NCBI GenBank assembly: GCA_035293945.1
Contig: DATGLV010000024.1
Span: 1-64,000, forward strand
From: VAZQ01 sp035293945
GTDB taxonomy: Bacteria > Pseudomonadota > Alphaproteobacteria > Rhizobiales > Xanthobacteraceae
Length of the DNA: 64,000 bases
Reading direction: 5' to 3'
In this document: piece after piece, positions 25,457 through 34,593 of the stretch
How the letters are laid out: each line of letters begins with the position of its first letter
How positions within the stretch are numbered: the first letter of the stretch is position 1
Notes under the pieces: generated by a model
Database searches by the model: none
Told to the model about the DNA's origin: nothing
What the model saw: the letters and a program-made list of their open reading frames with translations, nothing else
Translations under genes and position numbers: made by a program

Positions 25457-26825
25457 TTCGCTCGCGCTGCGCCTATTCTTCTCCGCCGCGGCCTGGACGG
25501 TGGTGATCCTGCTCATAACCGGGATTGTGCTGTCTTCGCTCTACCGTGCCGCCGTCGAGCGCTCTTTTGATGGCCGGCTCGGCGTCTACCTGCGCACGCT
25601 GGTCGCCGATGTGGCGAGCCCGGAGGAAAGCAGCGACAAGTTCCCGCAATCGCTGGGCGAGCCGCTGTTCGAGCTGCCGCTCTCCGGATGGTACTGGCAG
25701 GTGACCCGGCTCGATACGCCGAAGCCGGAGGTGCGCTCGTCGCGCTCGCTATGGGATTCGAGCCTGCCGAGCCTCGAAGCCCTCAGCGTGCCGGCAAGCA
25801 TCGCCGGCACCCGCGAAGGCTATGTCAAAGGGCCGGAGGATCAGAAGCTGCGCCAGGTCGAGCGCAACATCGACCTCGGCGAGGATGGCCGTTTCCTGGT
25901 GACGGTCGCCGGCGACGCCGCCGAGATCGACCAGGGGACCTATGAATTCGACCGCATCCTGATCGCCACCTTTGCGGTGCTCGGCATCGTGCTGTTGCTG
26001 ATCACCACCTTCCAGGTGCGTTTCGGGCTGGCCCCGCTCAAGCGCATTTCCAGCGGGCTCGCGGCGATTCGCTCCGGCGCGGCGGAGCGGCTCGTGGGCG
26101 AATTTCCCTTCGAGATCGCCCCGCTCGCGCGCGAGACAAACGCGCTCATCGACGCCAACCGCGAGATTGTCACCCGCGCCCGCACGCATGTTGGCAATCT
26201 GGCGCATGCGCTGAAGACGCCGCTCTCCGTGATGATGAACGAAGCGGCCGCACACCGCGACGATCCGTTCGCCGCCAAGGTCGCCGAGCAGATCGAGATC
26301 ATGCGCGATCAGGTGGCCCGCCACCTCGAGCGCGCGCGGCTTGCCGCCGGCATGGCGGCGGTGATCGGCACCGTGACCGATGTGTGCTCGACCGTGACGG
26401 CGCTCGCCCGTACCATGGAGAAGATCCATTTCGAGCGGGGCATCAGCATCAATCTCGATGTTGCCGAGGATGCGAAGTTTCGCGGCGAGCGGCAGGATCT
26501 CGAAGAGATGCTGGGCAATCTGGTCGATAACGCCTGCAAGTGGGCGCAGTCGCGGGTTGCCATCGAGGTCTTCACCCAGCAGCTCGCCGGCGATGACCAC
26601 CGGCGCGTGGTCCGTGTGACGGTCGACGATGACGGTCCGGGGCTGTCTCCCTCCCAGCGCGAGCAGGTTGCTCATCGTGGCCGCCGGCTTGATGAGACCA
26701 AGCCGGGCTCGGGTCTCGGTCTGTCGATCGTGGTCGAGCTCGTCAATCTCTATGGCGGCGAGCTCAAGCTGGGGACGGCGCCGATCGGCGGCTTGCGCGC
26801 GGAATTGGTGCTGCCCAGCGCGTGA
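25446..26825 (+). CDS. Sensor histidine kinase (PhoQ/FeuQ-like)
   Basis: This 459-residue inner-membrane kinase has two membrane helices (about 10-32 and 176-196) flanking a periplasmic sensor of about 140 residues. A HAMP-like segment follows, then an H-box AHALKTPLSV with His254, an N-box (LVDNACKWA) and the G boxes DDDGPGL and GSGLGLSIV. The H-box spelling (HALKTPL) is that of the PhoQ/FeuQ group. It overlaps the regulator gene by 11 bp. The likely ligand is a periplasmic condition such as low osmolarity or divalent cations, an inference from the family; the PepSY protein upstream may bind its sensor domain. Confidence 0.93.
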   Translation: MRANSLALRLFFSAAAWTVVILLITGIVLSSLYRAAVERSFDGRLGVYLRTLVADVASPEESSDKFPQSLGEPLFELPLSGWYWQVTRLDTPKPEVRSSRSLWDSSLPSLEALSVPASIAGTREGYVKGPEDQKLRQVERNIDLGEDGRFLVTVAGDAAEIDQGTYEFDRILIATFAVLGIVLLLITTFQVRFGLAPLKRISSGLAAIRSGAAERLVGEFPFEIAPLARETNALIDANREIVTRARTHVGNLAHALKTPLSVMMNEAAAHRDDPFAAKVAEQIEIMRDQVARHLERARLAAGMAAVIGTVTDVCSTVTALARTMEKIHFERGISINLDVAEDAKFRGERQDLEEMLGNLVDNACKWAQSRVAIEVFTQQLAGDDHRRVVRVTVDDDGPGLSPSQREQVAHRGRRLDETKPGSGLGLSIVVELVNLYGGELKLGTAPIGGLRAELVLPSA

Positions 26826-26943
26826 GCAGAGCGGTCGCCGGCGCGTTAACGCCTGAGGACGTCCGCACGCGTGTTCCTCAATCAGTTCTTAACGCGGTCG
26901 CGCTATCCACCACTCGGGAAAGAGGCGAAGCACGGGACGCACG

Positions 26944-28353
26944 ATGGCCACTGGCGGGCCCCCCGTCGAGCGGTTGCGCGGATATTTGTCGCAGCTTCCG
27001 ACCGCGAAGCGGACTCAGCTGATCGCTGAGCTGGAGAGTGCGCTGCTGCGTGGCGACGAGGTTCCGGGCGGCGATCTCCTGCTGCAGGAGGTGCGCAGCT
27101 CGGTGCGCGAATCGGCGCAGCGTGCGCCGCGCATCAGTCAGGCGGCCCGGCTGTTCTTTCGGCCGCTAGAGCCGTTCCTGGTCGAGGATCAATCGGGGCA
27201 GAAGCAGCTCGCGCGGCTTGCCCGCAGCACGTTGCCGCAGTTGTGGGACTGGATCTGTCGCGACGTCCTGCCGGACGTGGGCAACCGCTTTTCGGATGCC
27301 GTGACGCACGCGCTGAACGATGGCGGGGCCGCCATGTGTGGTCACCTGATCCGCCCGTTCCAGGACCAGGTCGCCGAACGCATCCGCGCCATGCTTGGCG
27401 AGAGCGAGCTCGACGACAAGGTGCGGCGTCGGATGATCGGGCAGATCGGCCTGCCGCAGGCGCTGGAGGTTGCGCGGGATCTGCTGGCGATACTTGGCGG
27501 CCGCGACACGCTTGCGGCCATCGCCAGCCGGCTGCCGGGCCATATCGGCAACCTGGCGGACGGCCAGCTCGAGCAGATCAAGCTCATCCTTGATACCTGC
27601 ACGGCGGAAGCCGGCGAGCTGCTGCCCTTCGCCCTGATCCTCTTGGGGGGGCGGCTGGCCTCGCCCTGGCAGCTGATCCGGCTCGCCGTCAGAGCAGCAG
27701 AGAGCGATGCGGCTGCGCGCATCGCCTCGACGTCCTATTCGATCGCCGTCACGGTCACGCTCGCCGACATCGAGCAGAAGGTCGGCGAGTTGAAGGTTGA
27801 TCTCAAGCGCGGCCAGCACATCGCGGTCATCTCCCTGCTCAAATACATCCATGACGCAGTGCGCGGGATCCGCAGTGAGCTCGACCTCGGCCACGATTCG
27901 CCTTGGGGCCGGCAGCTTGCCGCCATCCGCAGCGAAGTTTCGAGTGCGCTGAAGACGGAAATCGAATCGACGCCCGGCCGTGTGCGCCGTCTGCTCAGGC
28001 CGCGCGCTCCCGGCAAGAGCGTCGGTGCGCGGCTCGATGCGGGCGATGTCGCGGAAACCGAAGCGCTGATCGAGCTGTTGGGCGCCTGCCGCAATTACGC
28101 GAGCGAGCTTGCGATCAGCGAGGTGACGCTGCTCGCTCATAGCGAGCTCGAGCAATACCTCGAATCGGGGCCACGCACATTGGTGGAGGGCCTGCGCGGC
28201 GCCGATCCCGCCGATCGGGCGTTCCGGCAGCTGCAGATCGAAGCGGCGGTACGGTTTTGTGCGAAGGTCTTCGGCCCGCAATACGCCGCCGTCCTGGTCA
28301 AGGCGGCCGAGGTGGCGGTAAACAGCGAGCGCAAGGTTACCGCCAAGGCCTAA
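26944..28353 (+). CDS. Conserved hypothetical protein, helical, no known domain
   Basis: This 469-residue soluble protein has no signal peptide or clear membrane span. It appears almost wholly alpha-helical and rich in Ala, Leu, Arg and Glu. The N-terminus (VERLRGYLSQLPTAKRTQLI) reads like a short helical adaptor, and there is a moderately hydrophobic helix near LLPFALILLGGRLASPW. I do not recognise the family and no catalytic motif stands out. ATG 26944 has only a weak ribosome binding site. It lies between a two-component pair and the cytochrome maturation operon, 118 bp after the kinase, possibly with its own promoter. A role linked to either neighbour is possible but unsupported. Confidence 0.75.
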   Translation: MATGGPPVERLRGYLSQLPTAKRTQLIAELESALLRGDEVPGGDLLLQEVRSSVRESAQRAPRISQAARLFFRPLEPFLVEDQSGQKQLARLARSTLPQLWDWICRDVLPDVGNRFSDAVTHALNDGGAAMCGHLIRPFQDQVAERIRAMLGESELDDKVRRRMIGQIGLPQALEVARDLLAILGGRDTLAAIASRLPGHIGNLADGQLEQIKLILDTCTAEAGELLPFALILLGGRLASPWQLIRLAVRAAESDAAARIASTSYSIAVTVTLADIEQKVGELKVDLKRGQHIAVISLLKYIHDAVRGIRSELDLGHDSPWGRQLAAIRSEVSSALKTEIESTPGRVRRLLRPRAPGKSVGARLDAGDVAETEALIELLGACRNYASELAISEVTLLAHSELEQYLESGPRTLVEGLRGADPADRAFRQLQIEAAVRFCAKVFGPQYAAVLVKAAEVAVNSERKVTAKA

Positions 28354-28653
28354 CATTGCTTCCCGGGGTCACCGGGGCCGGCGTGCGTCTGCGCCTGGTT
28401 GCAGGCCCGGCAAGATCCTCCTCGCTCCAATCATTAACCCGACCATTAAATTGCGTTGGCATCGTATTTGCGCCGTTAATCCGGCCCTATCTGCGCTATT
28501 CGCCCGCTTCCCGATGTCGCGGCGATTGTGCGGGTTATCCGTTGCGCCGGTCGGCGTGCGTGATGTAAAGGCAAAGTCCCAGCTTGGATGGACATCTCGG
28601 TCGGCTTCCGGCACGGCCACCGGAATGTGAAAATCGCGCCGACGATTTGAACC
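28354..28653. other. Promoter region of the cytochrome c maturation operon
   Basis: This 300-bp non-coding stretch contains an AT-rich island with two ATTAA repeats near 28434-28448, then GC-rich DNA up to the ccmI start. No gene or T-tailed terminator is seen. Confidence 0.5.
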
Positions 28654-29754
28654 ATGATTCTCTGGATTCTATTCGCGTTGATGACCGCGATGGCGATCCT
28701 GGCCGTGCTGTGGCCGCTTGCGCGCGGCCAGGCGAAGCACAGATCGGGCAGCGACCTTGCGGTCTATCGAGATCAGCTCGCGGAAATCCAACGTGACCGG
28801 ACGGCCGGCCAGATCGGCGAGGCGGAGGCGGAGGCGGCGAGGATCGAGGTGTCCCGCCGGCTGATCGGAGCCGCGGATGCGGCCAGTGCCGCACCTGCGC
28901 CGCTGGGCTCTGCCATCGCCAATTGGCATCGCCGCGTGGTCGCCATCATCGCCCTTGTGCTCCTGCCGTTGGGGGCGGTCGGATTCTACCTGAAGATCGG
29001 CTCCCCGGGGCTGCCCGGGCAGCCCCTCTCGGCGCGTGCCGCCGAAATCCAGGACCATTCAATCGAGCATCTGGTAGCCCAGGTCGAGGAACATCTCGCG
29101 GCCAATCCGGACGATGCCCGCGGCTGGGAGGTGATCGCTCCGGTCTATCTCCGGCTCGGGCGCTACGATGATGCGGTCAAGGCGCGCCGCAATGTGCTGC
29201 GCCTCGCCGGCGAAAGCGCCGCGCGGCAAGCCGACCTCGGTGAGGCGCTTGTCGGTGCCGCCAACGGCATCGTCACCGTCGAGGCAAAAGCCGCCTTCGA
29301 GCGCGCGGTCGCCCTCGATCCGCAGGACGTGAAATCCCGCTACTTCCTCGGGCTGGCGGCTGAGCAGGACGGCCGCCGCGACGAGGCCGCCGCGACCTGG
29401 CGCTCCATGCTGGCAACTGCCCCGGAAGGGGCGGACTGGACCGGCTTCGTACGCGGTGAGCTTGCCCGGATCGAGGGCGGCCCCGGCCCGGCGGATGTCG
29501 CGGCCGCAAGCAATATGAGCCCCGACCAGCGGACGGCCATGATCCGCGGCATGGTGCAAAAGCTAGCCGATCAGCTGCATAAGGACGGCTCCGACCTAGA
29601 GGGGTGGCTGCGTCTGGTTCGCTCCTATATGGTGCTGGGCGAGCGCGATAAGGCGCTCGCGGCGGCAGGCGATGCCCGACACGCGCTGGCAAGCGACCCG
29701 GAAAAGCTCCGCCGGATCGACGAGCTGGTCAAAGGGCTGGGCCTCGAAGGCTAG
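28654..29754 (+). CDS. ccmI: Cytochrome c maturation protein CcmI (CycH)
   Basis: This 366-residue protein has the CcmI layout: a first membrane helix (residues 1-20), a cytoplasmic coiled-coil loop (LAVYRDQLAEIQRD, GQIGEAEAEAARIEVSRRL), a second helix (about 92-112), then a periplasmic TPR domain (DDARGWEVIAPVYLRLGRYDDA and later repeats). The DQL...D...G.I motif after the first helix is diagnostic. CcmI presents apocytochrome to the CcmF-CcmH heme lyase. It is first of four genes in the order ccmI-E-F-H, the cycHJKL order of Bradyrhizobium. ccmG and ccmABCD are not here and must be elsewhere. Confidence 0.95.
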   Translation: MILWILFALMTAMAILAVLWPLARGQAKHRSGSDLAVYRDQLAEIQRDRTAGQIGEAEAEAARIEVSRRLIGAADAASAAPAPLGSAIANWHRRVVAIIALVLLPLGAVGFYLKIGSPGLPGQPLSARAAEIQDHSIEHLVAQVEEHLAANPDDARGWEVIAPVYLRLGRYDDAVKARRNVLRLAGESAARQADLGEALVGAANGIVTVEAKAAFERAVALDPQDVKSRYFLGLAAEQDGRRDEAAATWRSMLATAPEGADWTGFVRGELARIEGGPGPADVAAASNMSPDQRTAMIRGMVQKLADQLHKDGSDLEGWLRLVRSYMVLGERDKALAAAGDARHALASDPEKLRRIDELVKGLGLEG

Positions 29755-29828
29755 TGCCGCATGTTCCGGAACGGCAGAATGCACCTTTCCGCAAGGAACG
29801 TGCGCAAGAAGGGTGGCGAAGGGTTGCG

Positions 29829-30305
29829 ATGACCCGCAAACGGCGGCGCTTGATATTGATCGGCTCGGCGCTCGGCGTGCTGGCAATCGCGGTCGCCCTG
29901 GTGCTGAGCGCGCTCAAGGATTCCATCGTCTTCTTCAACTCGCCGACCGACGTGGTGGAGAAGCACGTGGCGCCGGGCAGCCGCATCCGGCTAGGCGGCC
30001 TCGTTAAGCCCGGCAGTGTCGTGCATGGCGACGACCTCGCGGTGCACTTTGATGTCACCGATGGTGAGAATACAATTCCGGTCGCTTATCAGGGAATCCT
30101 GCCCGACCTGTTCCGCGAAGGGCAGGGGGTGGTGACGGAGGGCGTGATCGAGCCGACCGGCGCATTCAAGGCCGACAGCGTGCTCGCCAAGCACGACGAG
30201 AAATACATGCCCAAAGAGGTCGCCGATGCGCTGAAGCGCTCGGGGCATTGGCAGGAGCAGGCCGGACAGAAAATCGACGCGGCTTCCGCGGGGAGGACCC
30301 AATGA
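29829..30305 (+). CDS. ccmE: Heme chaperone CcmE (CycJ)
   Basis: This 158-residue membrane-anchored heme chaperone has a basic N-terminus (MTRKRRRLIL), one helix (about 8-29) and an OB-fold domain. The heme-binding motif is LAKHDEKYMP, with His122 for covalent heme and Tyr126, matching E. coli His130/Tyr134. It hands heme from CcmC to CcmF. ATG 29829 is preceded by GAAGGGTTGCG. A short hairpin-like repeat occupies the 74-bp gap after ccmI. Confidence 0.96.
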   Translation: MTRKRRRLILIGSALGVLAIAVALVLSALKDSIVFFNSPTDVVEKHVAPGSRIRLGGLVKPGSVVHGDDLAVHFDVTDGENTIPVAYQGILPDLFREGQGVVTEGVIEPTGAFKADSVLAKHDEKYMPKEVADALKRSGHWQEQAGQKIDAASAGRTQ

Positions 30306-30363
30306 TGGGCGTTGCAGCCATGCGCTTTGCGGGTCGGCGCCGCGCTCGCTGGAGCTTTGCAGC

Positions 30364-32349
30364 ATGATTCCCGAGCTTGGGCATTTTGCGTTGGTTCTGG
30401 CGCTGGCCTTGGCACTGGTGCAGGCGACCGTGCCGATCTATGGCGCACAACGCAACGATCCGTGGCTCATGGGAGTCGCCGGCACCACCGCGATCGGACA
30501 GTTCTGTTTTGTCGCGCTTTCATTCGGGGCGCTGGTCGCCTGCTACGTGCAGTCCGATTTCTCCGTGCTCATGGTGTACGAGAATTCGCACTCGATGATG
30601 CCGCTGATCTACAAATTCACCAGCGCCTGGGGAAACCACGAAGGCTCGATGCTGTTGTGGGTGCTTATCCTGGCGCTGTTCGGCGCGCTGGTCGCGGTCT
30701 TCGGCGGCAATTTGCCGGATCGGCTCAAGGCCAATGTGCTCGGTGTGCAATCGTGGATCGCGGTTGCGTTCAACCTGTTCATTCTGCTGACCTCGAATCC
30801 GTTCTTGCGCATTCCCAATGCGCCGTTCGAGGGCCAAGACCTCAATCCGCTCCTGCAAGATCTCGGCCTCGCCATTCATCCTCCGCTCCTCTATCTCGGT
30901 TATGTCGGCTTCTCGATCACGTTCTCGTTCGCAATTGCCGCGCTGATCGATGGTCGCGTCGATGCGGCCTGGGCCCGTTGGGTCCGCCCTTGGGCGCTCT
31001 TGGCCTGGACGTTCCTTACGCTCGGCATCGCCATGGGCTCCTACTGGGCCTACTACACGCTCGGTTGGGGCGGTTGGTGGTTCTGGGATCCGGTCGAGAA
31101 CGCGTCGCTGATGCCGTGGCTCGCCGGCACCGCGCTGCTCCACTCGGCACTGGTGATGGAGAAGCGCAATGCGCTCAAGGTCTGGACCATCCTGCTCGCG
31201 ATCCTGACATTCTCGCTGTCGTTGATCGGCACTTTCCTGGTGCGCTCGGGGGTGCTGACGTCGGTGCACGCGTTCGCCAGCGATCCGACCCGCGGCATTT
31301 TCATCCTGGCGATCTTGACGCTGTTCATCGGCGGCGGGCTCGCGCTGTTCGCCTGGCGCGCCCCGGTGCTGAAGCAAGGCGGTCTGTTCGCGCCGATCTC
31401 GCGCGAAGGCACGCTGGTGCTCAACAATCTCTTCTTGGTCACCGCCTGCGCCACGGTTTTTGTCGGCACACTCTATCCGTTGGCGCTGGAAGCGCTGACC
31501 GGAGAGAAGATCTCGGTCGGTGCTCCGTTCTTCAACATGACGTTTGCGCCGGTGTTCATGCTGTTGATGCTGGTGGTTCCGTTCGGTCCGCTGATGGCAT
31601 GGAAGCGCGGTGATCTGCTCGGCGTCGCGCAACGCCTCGCGGCTGCGGCCGCGATCGCGGTGATCGGCGTCGCGGTCACGTTCGCGGTCGAGGGCGGCGG
31701 GCCGATCCTGGTGCCCTTCGCGATCGGGCTTGCTCTGTATCTCCTGGCCGGCGCCGTCACAGAGCTGGTCGAGCGCACCGGCTTGCTCAAGGTACCGGCG
31801 CGCACGGCGCTCGCGCGCGCGCGCGGCTTGCCGCGCTCCGCATGGGGCACGGCGCTCGCCCATGCCGGCCTGGCGGTGACGCTGCTCGGCATCATCGGCG
31901 AGACCCAATGGGGGGCGGAACGCATTGCCGAGGTCAAGCCCGGCGCCGTCATCTCGGTCCGCCACTTCGATTTCACCTTTGACGGAGTGACCAACCGGCA
32001 GGGTCCGAACTACCGCGAGGTTGCCGCCCACTTCACGGTTCGGCGGGCTGGTGATCTGGTTGGCGTGATGGAGCCGTCGAAGCGCAGCTTTCCTTCGCGC
32101 GGAACCGATACCAACGAGGCTGCGCTCATGACGCGCGGCTTCGCGCAGCTCTATCTCTCGCTCGGCGATACCGCCCCCGACGGGTCACTCGCGATTCGCC
32201 TCTACTACAAGCCGCTGGTGCTGTTGATCTGGCTTGGCGCGGTGGTGATGGCCATGGGCGGCGCCCTGTCGCTCTCGGACCGCCGCCTGCGGGTCGGCGC
32301 ACCGATGCCGGCGCGCCACAAGCCCGCCGCCATGCAGCCGGCCGAATGA
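30364..32349 (+). CDS. ccmF: Cytochrome c heme lyase subunit CcmF (CycK)
   Basis: This 661-residue polytopic protein has about 14-15 helices and the tryptophan-rich WWD heme-handling motif GWGGWWFWDPVENAS near residues 234-248, the hallmark of CcmF/CcmC/CcsA. Conserved histidines occur around it (EGSMLLW, DLGLAIHPPLLYLGY). It receives heme from CcmE and joins it to apocytochrome thiols with CcmH. It is separated from ccmE by 58 bp; an ATG at 30302 in this gap has no product of note. Confidence 0.97.
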   Translation: MIPELGHFALVLALALALVQATVPIYGAQRNDPWLMGVAGTTAIGQFCFVALSFGALVACYVQSDFSVLMVYENSHSMMPLIYKFTSAWGNHEGSMLLWVLILALFGALVAVFGGNLPDRLKANVLGVQSWIAVAFNLFILLTSNPFLRIPNAPFEGQDLNPLLQDLGLAIHPPLLYLGYVGFSITFSFAIAALIDGRVDAAWARWVRPWALLAWTFLTLGIAMGSYWAYYTLGWGGWWFWDPVENASLMPWLAGTALLHSALVMEKRNALKVWTILLAILTFSLSLIGTFLVRSGVLTSVHAFASDPTRGIFILAILTLFIGGGLALFAWRAPVLKQGGLFAPISREGTLVLNNLFLVTACATVFVGTLYPLALEALTGEKISVGAPFFNMTFAPVFMLLMLVVPFGPLMAWKRGDLLGVAQRLAAAAAIAVIGVAVTFAVEGGGPILVPFAIGLALYLLAGAVTELVERTGLLKVPARTALARARGLPRSAWGTALAHAGLAVTLLGIIGETQWGAERIAEVKPGAVISVRHFDFTFDGVTNRQGPNYREVAAHFTVRRAGDLVGVMEPSKRSFPSRGTDTNEAALMTRGFAQLYLSLGDTAPDGSLAIRLYYKPLVLLIWLGAVVMAMGGALSLSDRRLRVGAPMPARHKPAAMQPAE

Positions 32350-32359
32350 GGATGGTGGC

Positions 32360-32839
32360 ATGAGACTGCTCCGGCTTCTCCTCATCGCATCTGCGCTGCT
32401 ATCGGCGGCGCCGGCCTGGTCAGTGCAACCCGACGAGGTGCTCGCGGACCCCACGCTCGAGGCACGGGCGCGGGCACTCTCCAAAGAGCTGCGTTGCCTG
32501 GTGTGCCAGAACCAGTCGATCGATGATTCGGCGGCGCCGCTGGCGCGCGACATCCGACTCCTGGTGCGCGAGCGCCTGACCAAAGGCGACAGCGACCAGC
32601 AGGTGCTGGACTTCCTGGTCGCGCGCTACGGCGAGTTCGTGCTGCTCAAGCCACGCTTTGCCTGGCACACGGCCCTCCTTTGGCTTGTACCGCCGGCAGG
32701 CCTGATCGGCGGCGGCCTGCTCTTGTTCCTGGTTGCCCGCCGCCGCACTCAAGCGACCCCCGTGGCGTCGAGGGCTGATGCCTTGACGCCGGCCGAGGAG
32801 GCCCGACTCGCCGGCCTCCTGCAAACAGGCGACCGCTGA
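32360..32839 (+). CDS. ccmH: Cytochrome c maturation thiol oxidoreductase CcmH (CycL)
   Basis: This 159-residue protein has a signal peptide (about residues 1-21), the redox motif LRCLVCQNQS (Cys46 and Cys49) and a C-terminal membrane helix (about 99-120). CcmH reduces the apocytochrome CxxCH thiols before heme attachment. It is the short, rhizobial CycL type without the TPR domain fused in E. coli CcmH; here that part is the separate CcmI. It starts 10 bp after ccmF behind GAGGATGG. Confidence 0.96.
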   Translation: MRLLRLLLIASALLSAAPAWSVQPDEVLADPTLEARARALSKELRCLVCQNQSIDDSAAPLARDIRLLVRERLTKGDSDQQVLDFLVARYGEFVLLKPRFAWHTALLWLVPPAGLIGGGLLLFLVARRRTQATPVASRADALTPAEEARLAGLLQTGDR

Positions 32840-32940
32840 AACGAAGCCCACAAGCGGGCGGATCCCTGGGCCGCCACAATCGGTCGCGGACTCATCCAAG
32901 TCTTTGCCTCTTATCGCTAATCTTTGACGCCTGAGCCTCG

Positions 32941-32958
32941 CATTAACAAACTTTAATG
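32941..32958. promoter_or_regulatory. Palindrome upstream of degP, candidate operator
   Basis: A perfect inverted repeat, CATTAA-CAAACT-TTAATG, lies about 103 bp before the degP start, in the 221-bp gap after ccmH. A TCTTTG direct repeat, 20 bp apart (32901, 32921), precedes it. The spacing suits a dimeric regulator or a core-promoter region. The binder is unknown. Confidence 0.3.
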
Positions 32959-33060
32959 TTGCCGACAGGACTCGGTAAGGCGGGCCTCAGCATCCTACAT
33001 GCGACTGTGTTGGGCACCCCTCTTCGCACCCTTTCTCGGCGGTGATCAGGAGACACTTTC

Positions 33061-34593
33061 ATGCAAGAAAGCATCCCCGGAACGCGAGCCCTGCGCGCGT
33101 TCTCCACGCACCGACTCGGCCTGCTGGCCGGCGTCGGCGTGCTGGCTTTCAGCGTCGTGGCGGGCGGTCCCGCTTGGCGCGTCGGACTTGGCGCGCTGAG
33201 CTCGCCCGCTGAAGCGCAGAATCTGCAGCGGCCGGTCGGGTTTGCAGACATCGTCGAGAAGGTGAAGCCGGCAGTCGTCTCGGTTCGCGTCAAGATGGAC
33301 GGTGGGCCGCGCGTCATGGGCTTCGAGGGCGAGCTGCCGTTTCCGAAGGGCTCCCCGATGGAGCGCTTCTTCCGTCAATTCGGGATGCCTGATCAAGGCA
33401 ATCCGGGCGGCGGCAGCGGTGGCGGCGGCCGCAACATGATCACCGGACAGGGATCCGGCTTCTTCATTTCCGCCGACGGATATGCGGTGACCAACAATCA
33501 CGTGGTGGACAAGGCGGAAAACGTCCAGGTCACGACCGACGACGGCAAAATCTATCAAGCCAAGGTCATCGGCACGGATCCCCGCAGCGATCTTGCGCTG
33601 ATCAAGGTTGATGGTCGCGGCGATTTTCCTTTCGTCAAGCTCGCCGAAGGAAATCCGCGCATCGGCGATTGGGTCCTGGCGGTCGGAAATCCGTTCGGGC
33701 TCGGCGGAACGGTCACGGCTGGCATCGTGTCCGCCCGCGGCCGCGACATCGGCAGCGGGCCGTATGACGATTTCATCCAGATCGACGCTCCGGTCAACAA
33801 GGGCAATTCCGGCGGCCCGACCTTCGATGTCGACGGCAATGTTATCGGAGTGAACACCGCCATCTTCTCGCCCTCGGGCGGCTCGGTCGGCATTGCCTTT
33901 GCGATCCCGGCCGATACCGTGCGCAAGGTCGTCTCGCAGCTCAAAGACAAGGGCTCGGTGACCCGTGGCTGGATCGGCGTGCAGATCCAGTCGGTCACGC
34001 CCGAGATCGCCGACAGCCTGGGCCTCAAGAACGCCGCGGGGGCGCTGGTGGCAGAGCCGCAATCCGGTGGCCCGGCTGCCAAGGCCGGCATCGAGGCCGG
34101 CGATGTCATCACCGGAGTGAACGGGAGCCCGATCAAGGATGCCCGCGAGCTCGCCCGCGAGATCAGCAGCATGCCTCCCAATACCTCGGTGAAGCTCTCG
34201 CTGCTGCATAAGGGCGCCGAGAAGTCGGTGACGCTGACGCTCGGCGTGCTGCCCAACGAGCGCGAGGCGCGTGCCGAGCCCACCAAGGACGATTCGAACG
34301 GAACCGACGTGCCGCGTCTCGGCCTGACGCTTGCACCAGCAGGCAAGGTCGCGGGCAGCGGCAATGAGGGCGTCGTGGTCACCAATGTCGATCCCAACGG
34401 GATCGCCGCGGATCATGGCTTCAAGACCGGAGATGTCATTCTCGATGTCGGCGGCAAGAAGGTCGCCAATCCGGGTGAGGTGCGGGACGCCATCCGCGAT
34501 GCGCAGAAGGACGGCAAGCAAACGGTGCTGATGCGCGTGAAGTCCGGCAACGAAGGCACCAAGTTCGTCGCGCTGCGGCTCGGCAAGGCTTGA
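33061..34593 (+). CDS. degP: Periplasmic serine protease DegP/HtrA (Do family)
   Basis: This 510-residue protein has an N-terminal hydrophobic segment (about 18-37), a trypsin-like domain with the catalytic triad His147 (TNNHVVD), Asp177 (SDLALIKV) and Ser250 (GNSGGP), and two PDZ domains (GWIGVQIQSV... and the C-terminal GFKTGDVILDVGGKKV). A glycine-rich loop (GGGSGGGGRN) sits in the LA-loop position. It degrades or refolds misfolded envelope proteins. ATG 33061 follows TCAGGAGA. Position after ccmH and before a two-component pair is the rhizobial order. A strong terminator follows at 34739-34768. Confidence 0.96.
   Translation: MQESIPGTRALRAFSTHRLGLLAGVGVLAFSVVAGGPAWRVGLGALSSPAEAQNLQRPVGFADIVEKVKPAVVSVRVKMDGGPRVMGFEGELPFPKGSPMERFFRQFGMPDQGNPGGGSGGGGRNMITGQGSGFFISADGYAVTNNHVVDKAENVQVTTDDGKIYQAKVIGTDPRSDLALIKVDGRGDFPFVKLAEGNPRIGDWVLAVGNPFGLGGTVTAGIVSARGRDIGSGPYDDFIQIDAPVNKGNSGGPTFDVDGNVIGVNTAIFSPSGGSVGIAFAIPADTVRKVVSQLKDKGSVTRGWIGVQIQSVTPEIADSLGLKNAAGALVAEPQSGGPAAKAGIEAGDVITGVNGSPIKDARELAREISSMPPNTSVKLSLLHKGAEKSVTLTLGVLPNEREARAEPTKDDSNGTDVPRLGLTLAPAGKVAGSGNEGVVVTNVDPNGIAADHGFKTGDVILDVGGKKVANPGEVRDAIRDAQKDGKQTVLMRVKSGNEGTKFVALRLGKA

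Noticed and set aside
30520..32031. 503-residue minus-strand frame opposite ccmF
   Set aside because: Low-complexity, rich in Arg, Gln and Glu, with no domain; ccmF on the other strand is unmistakable.
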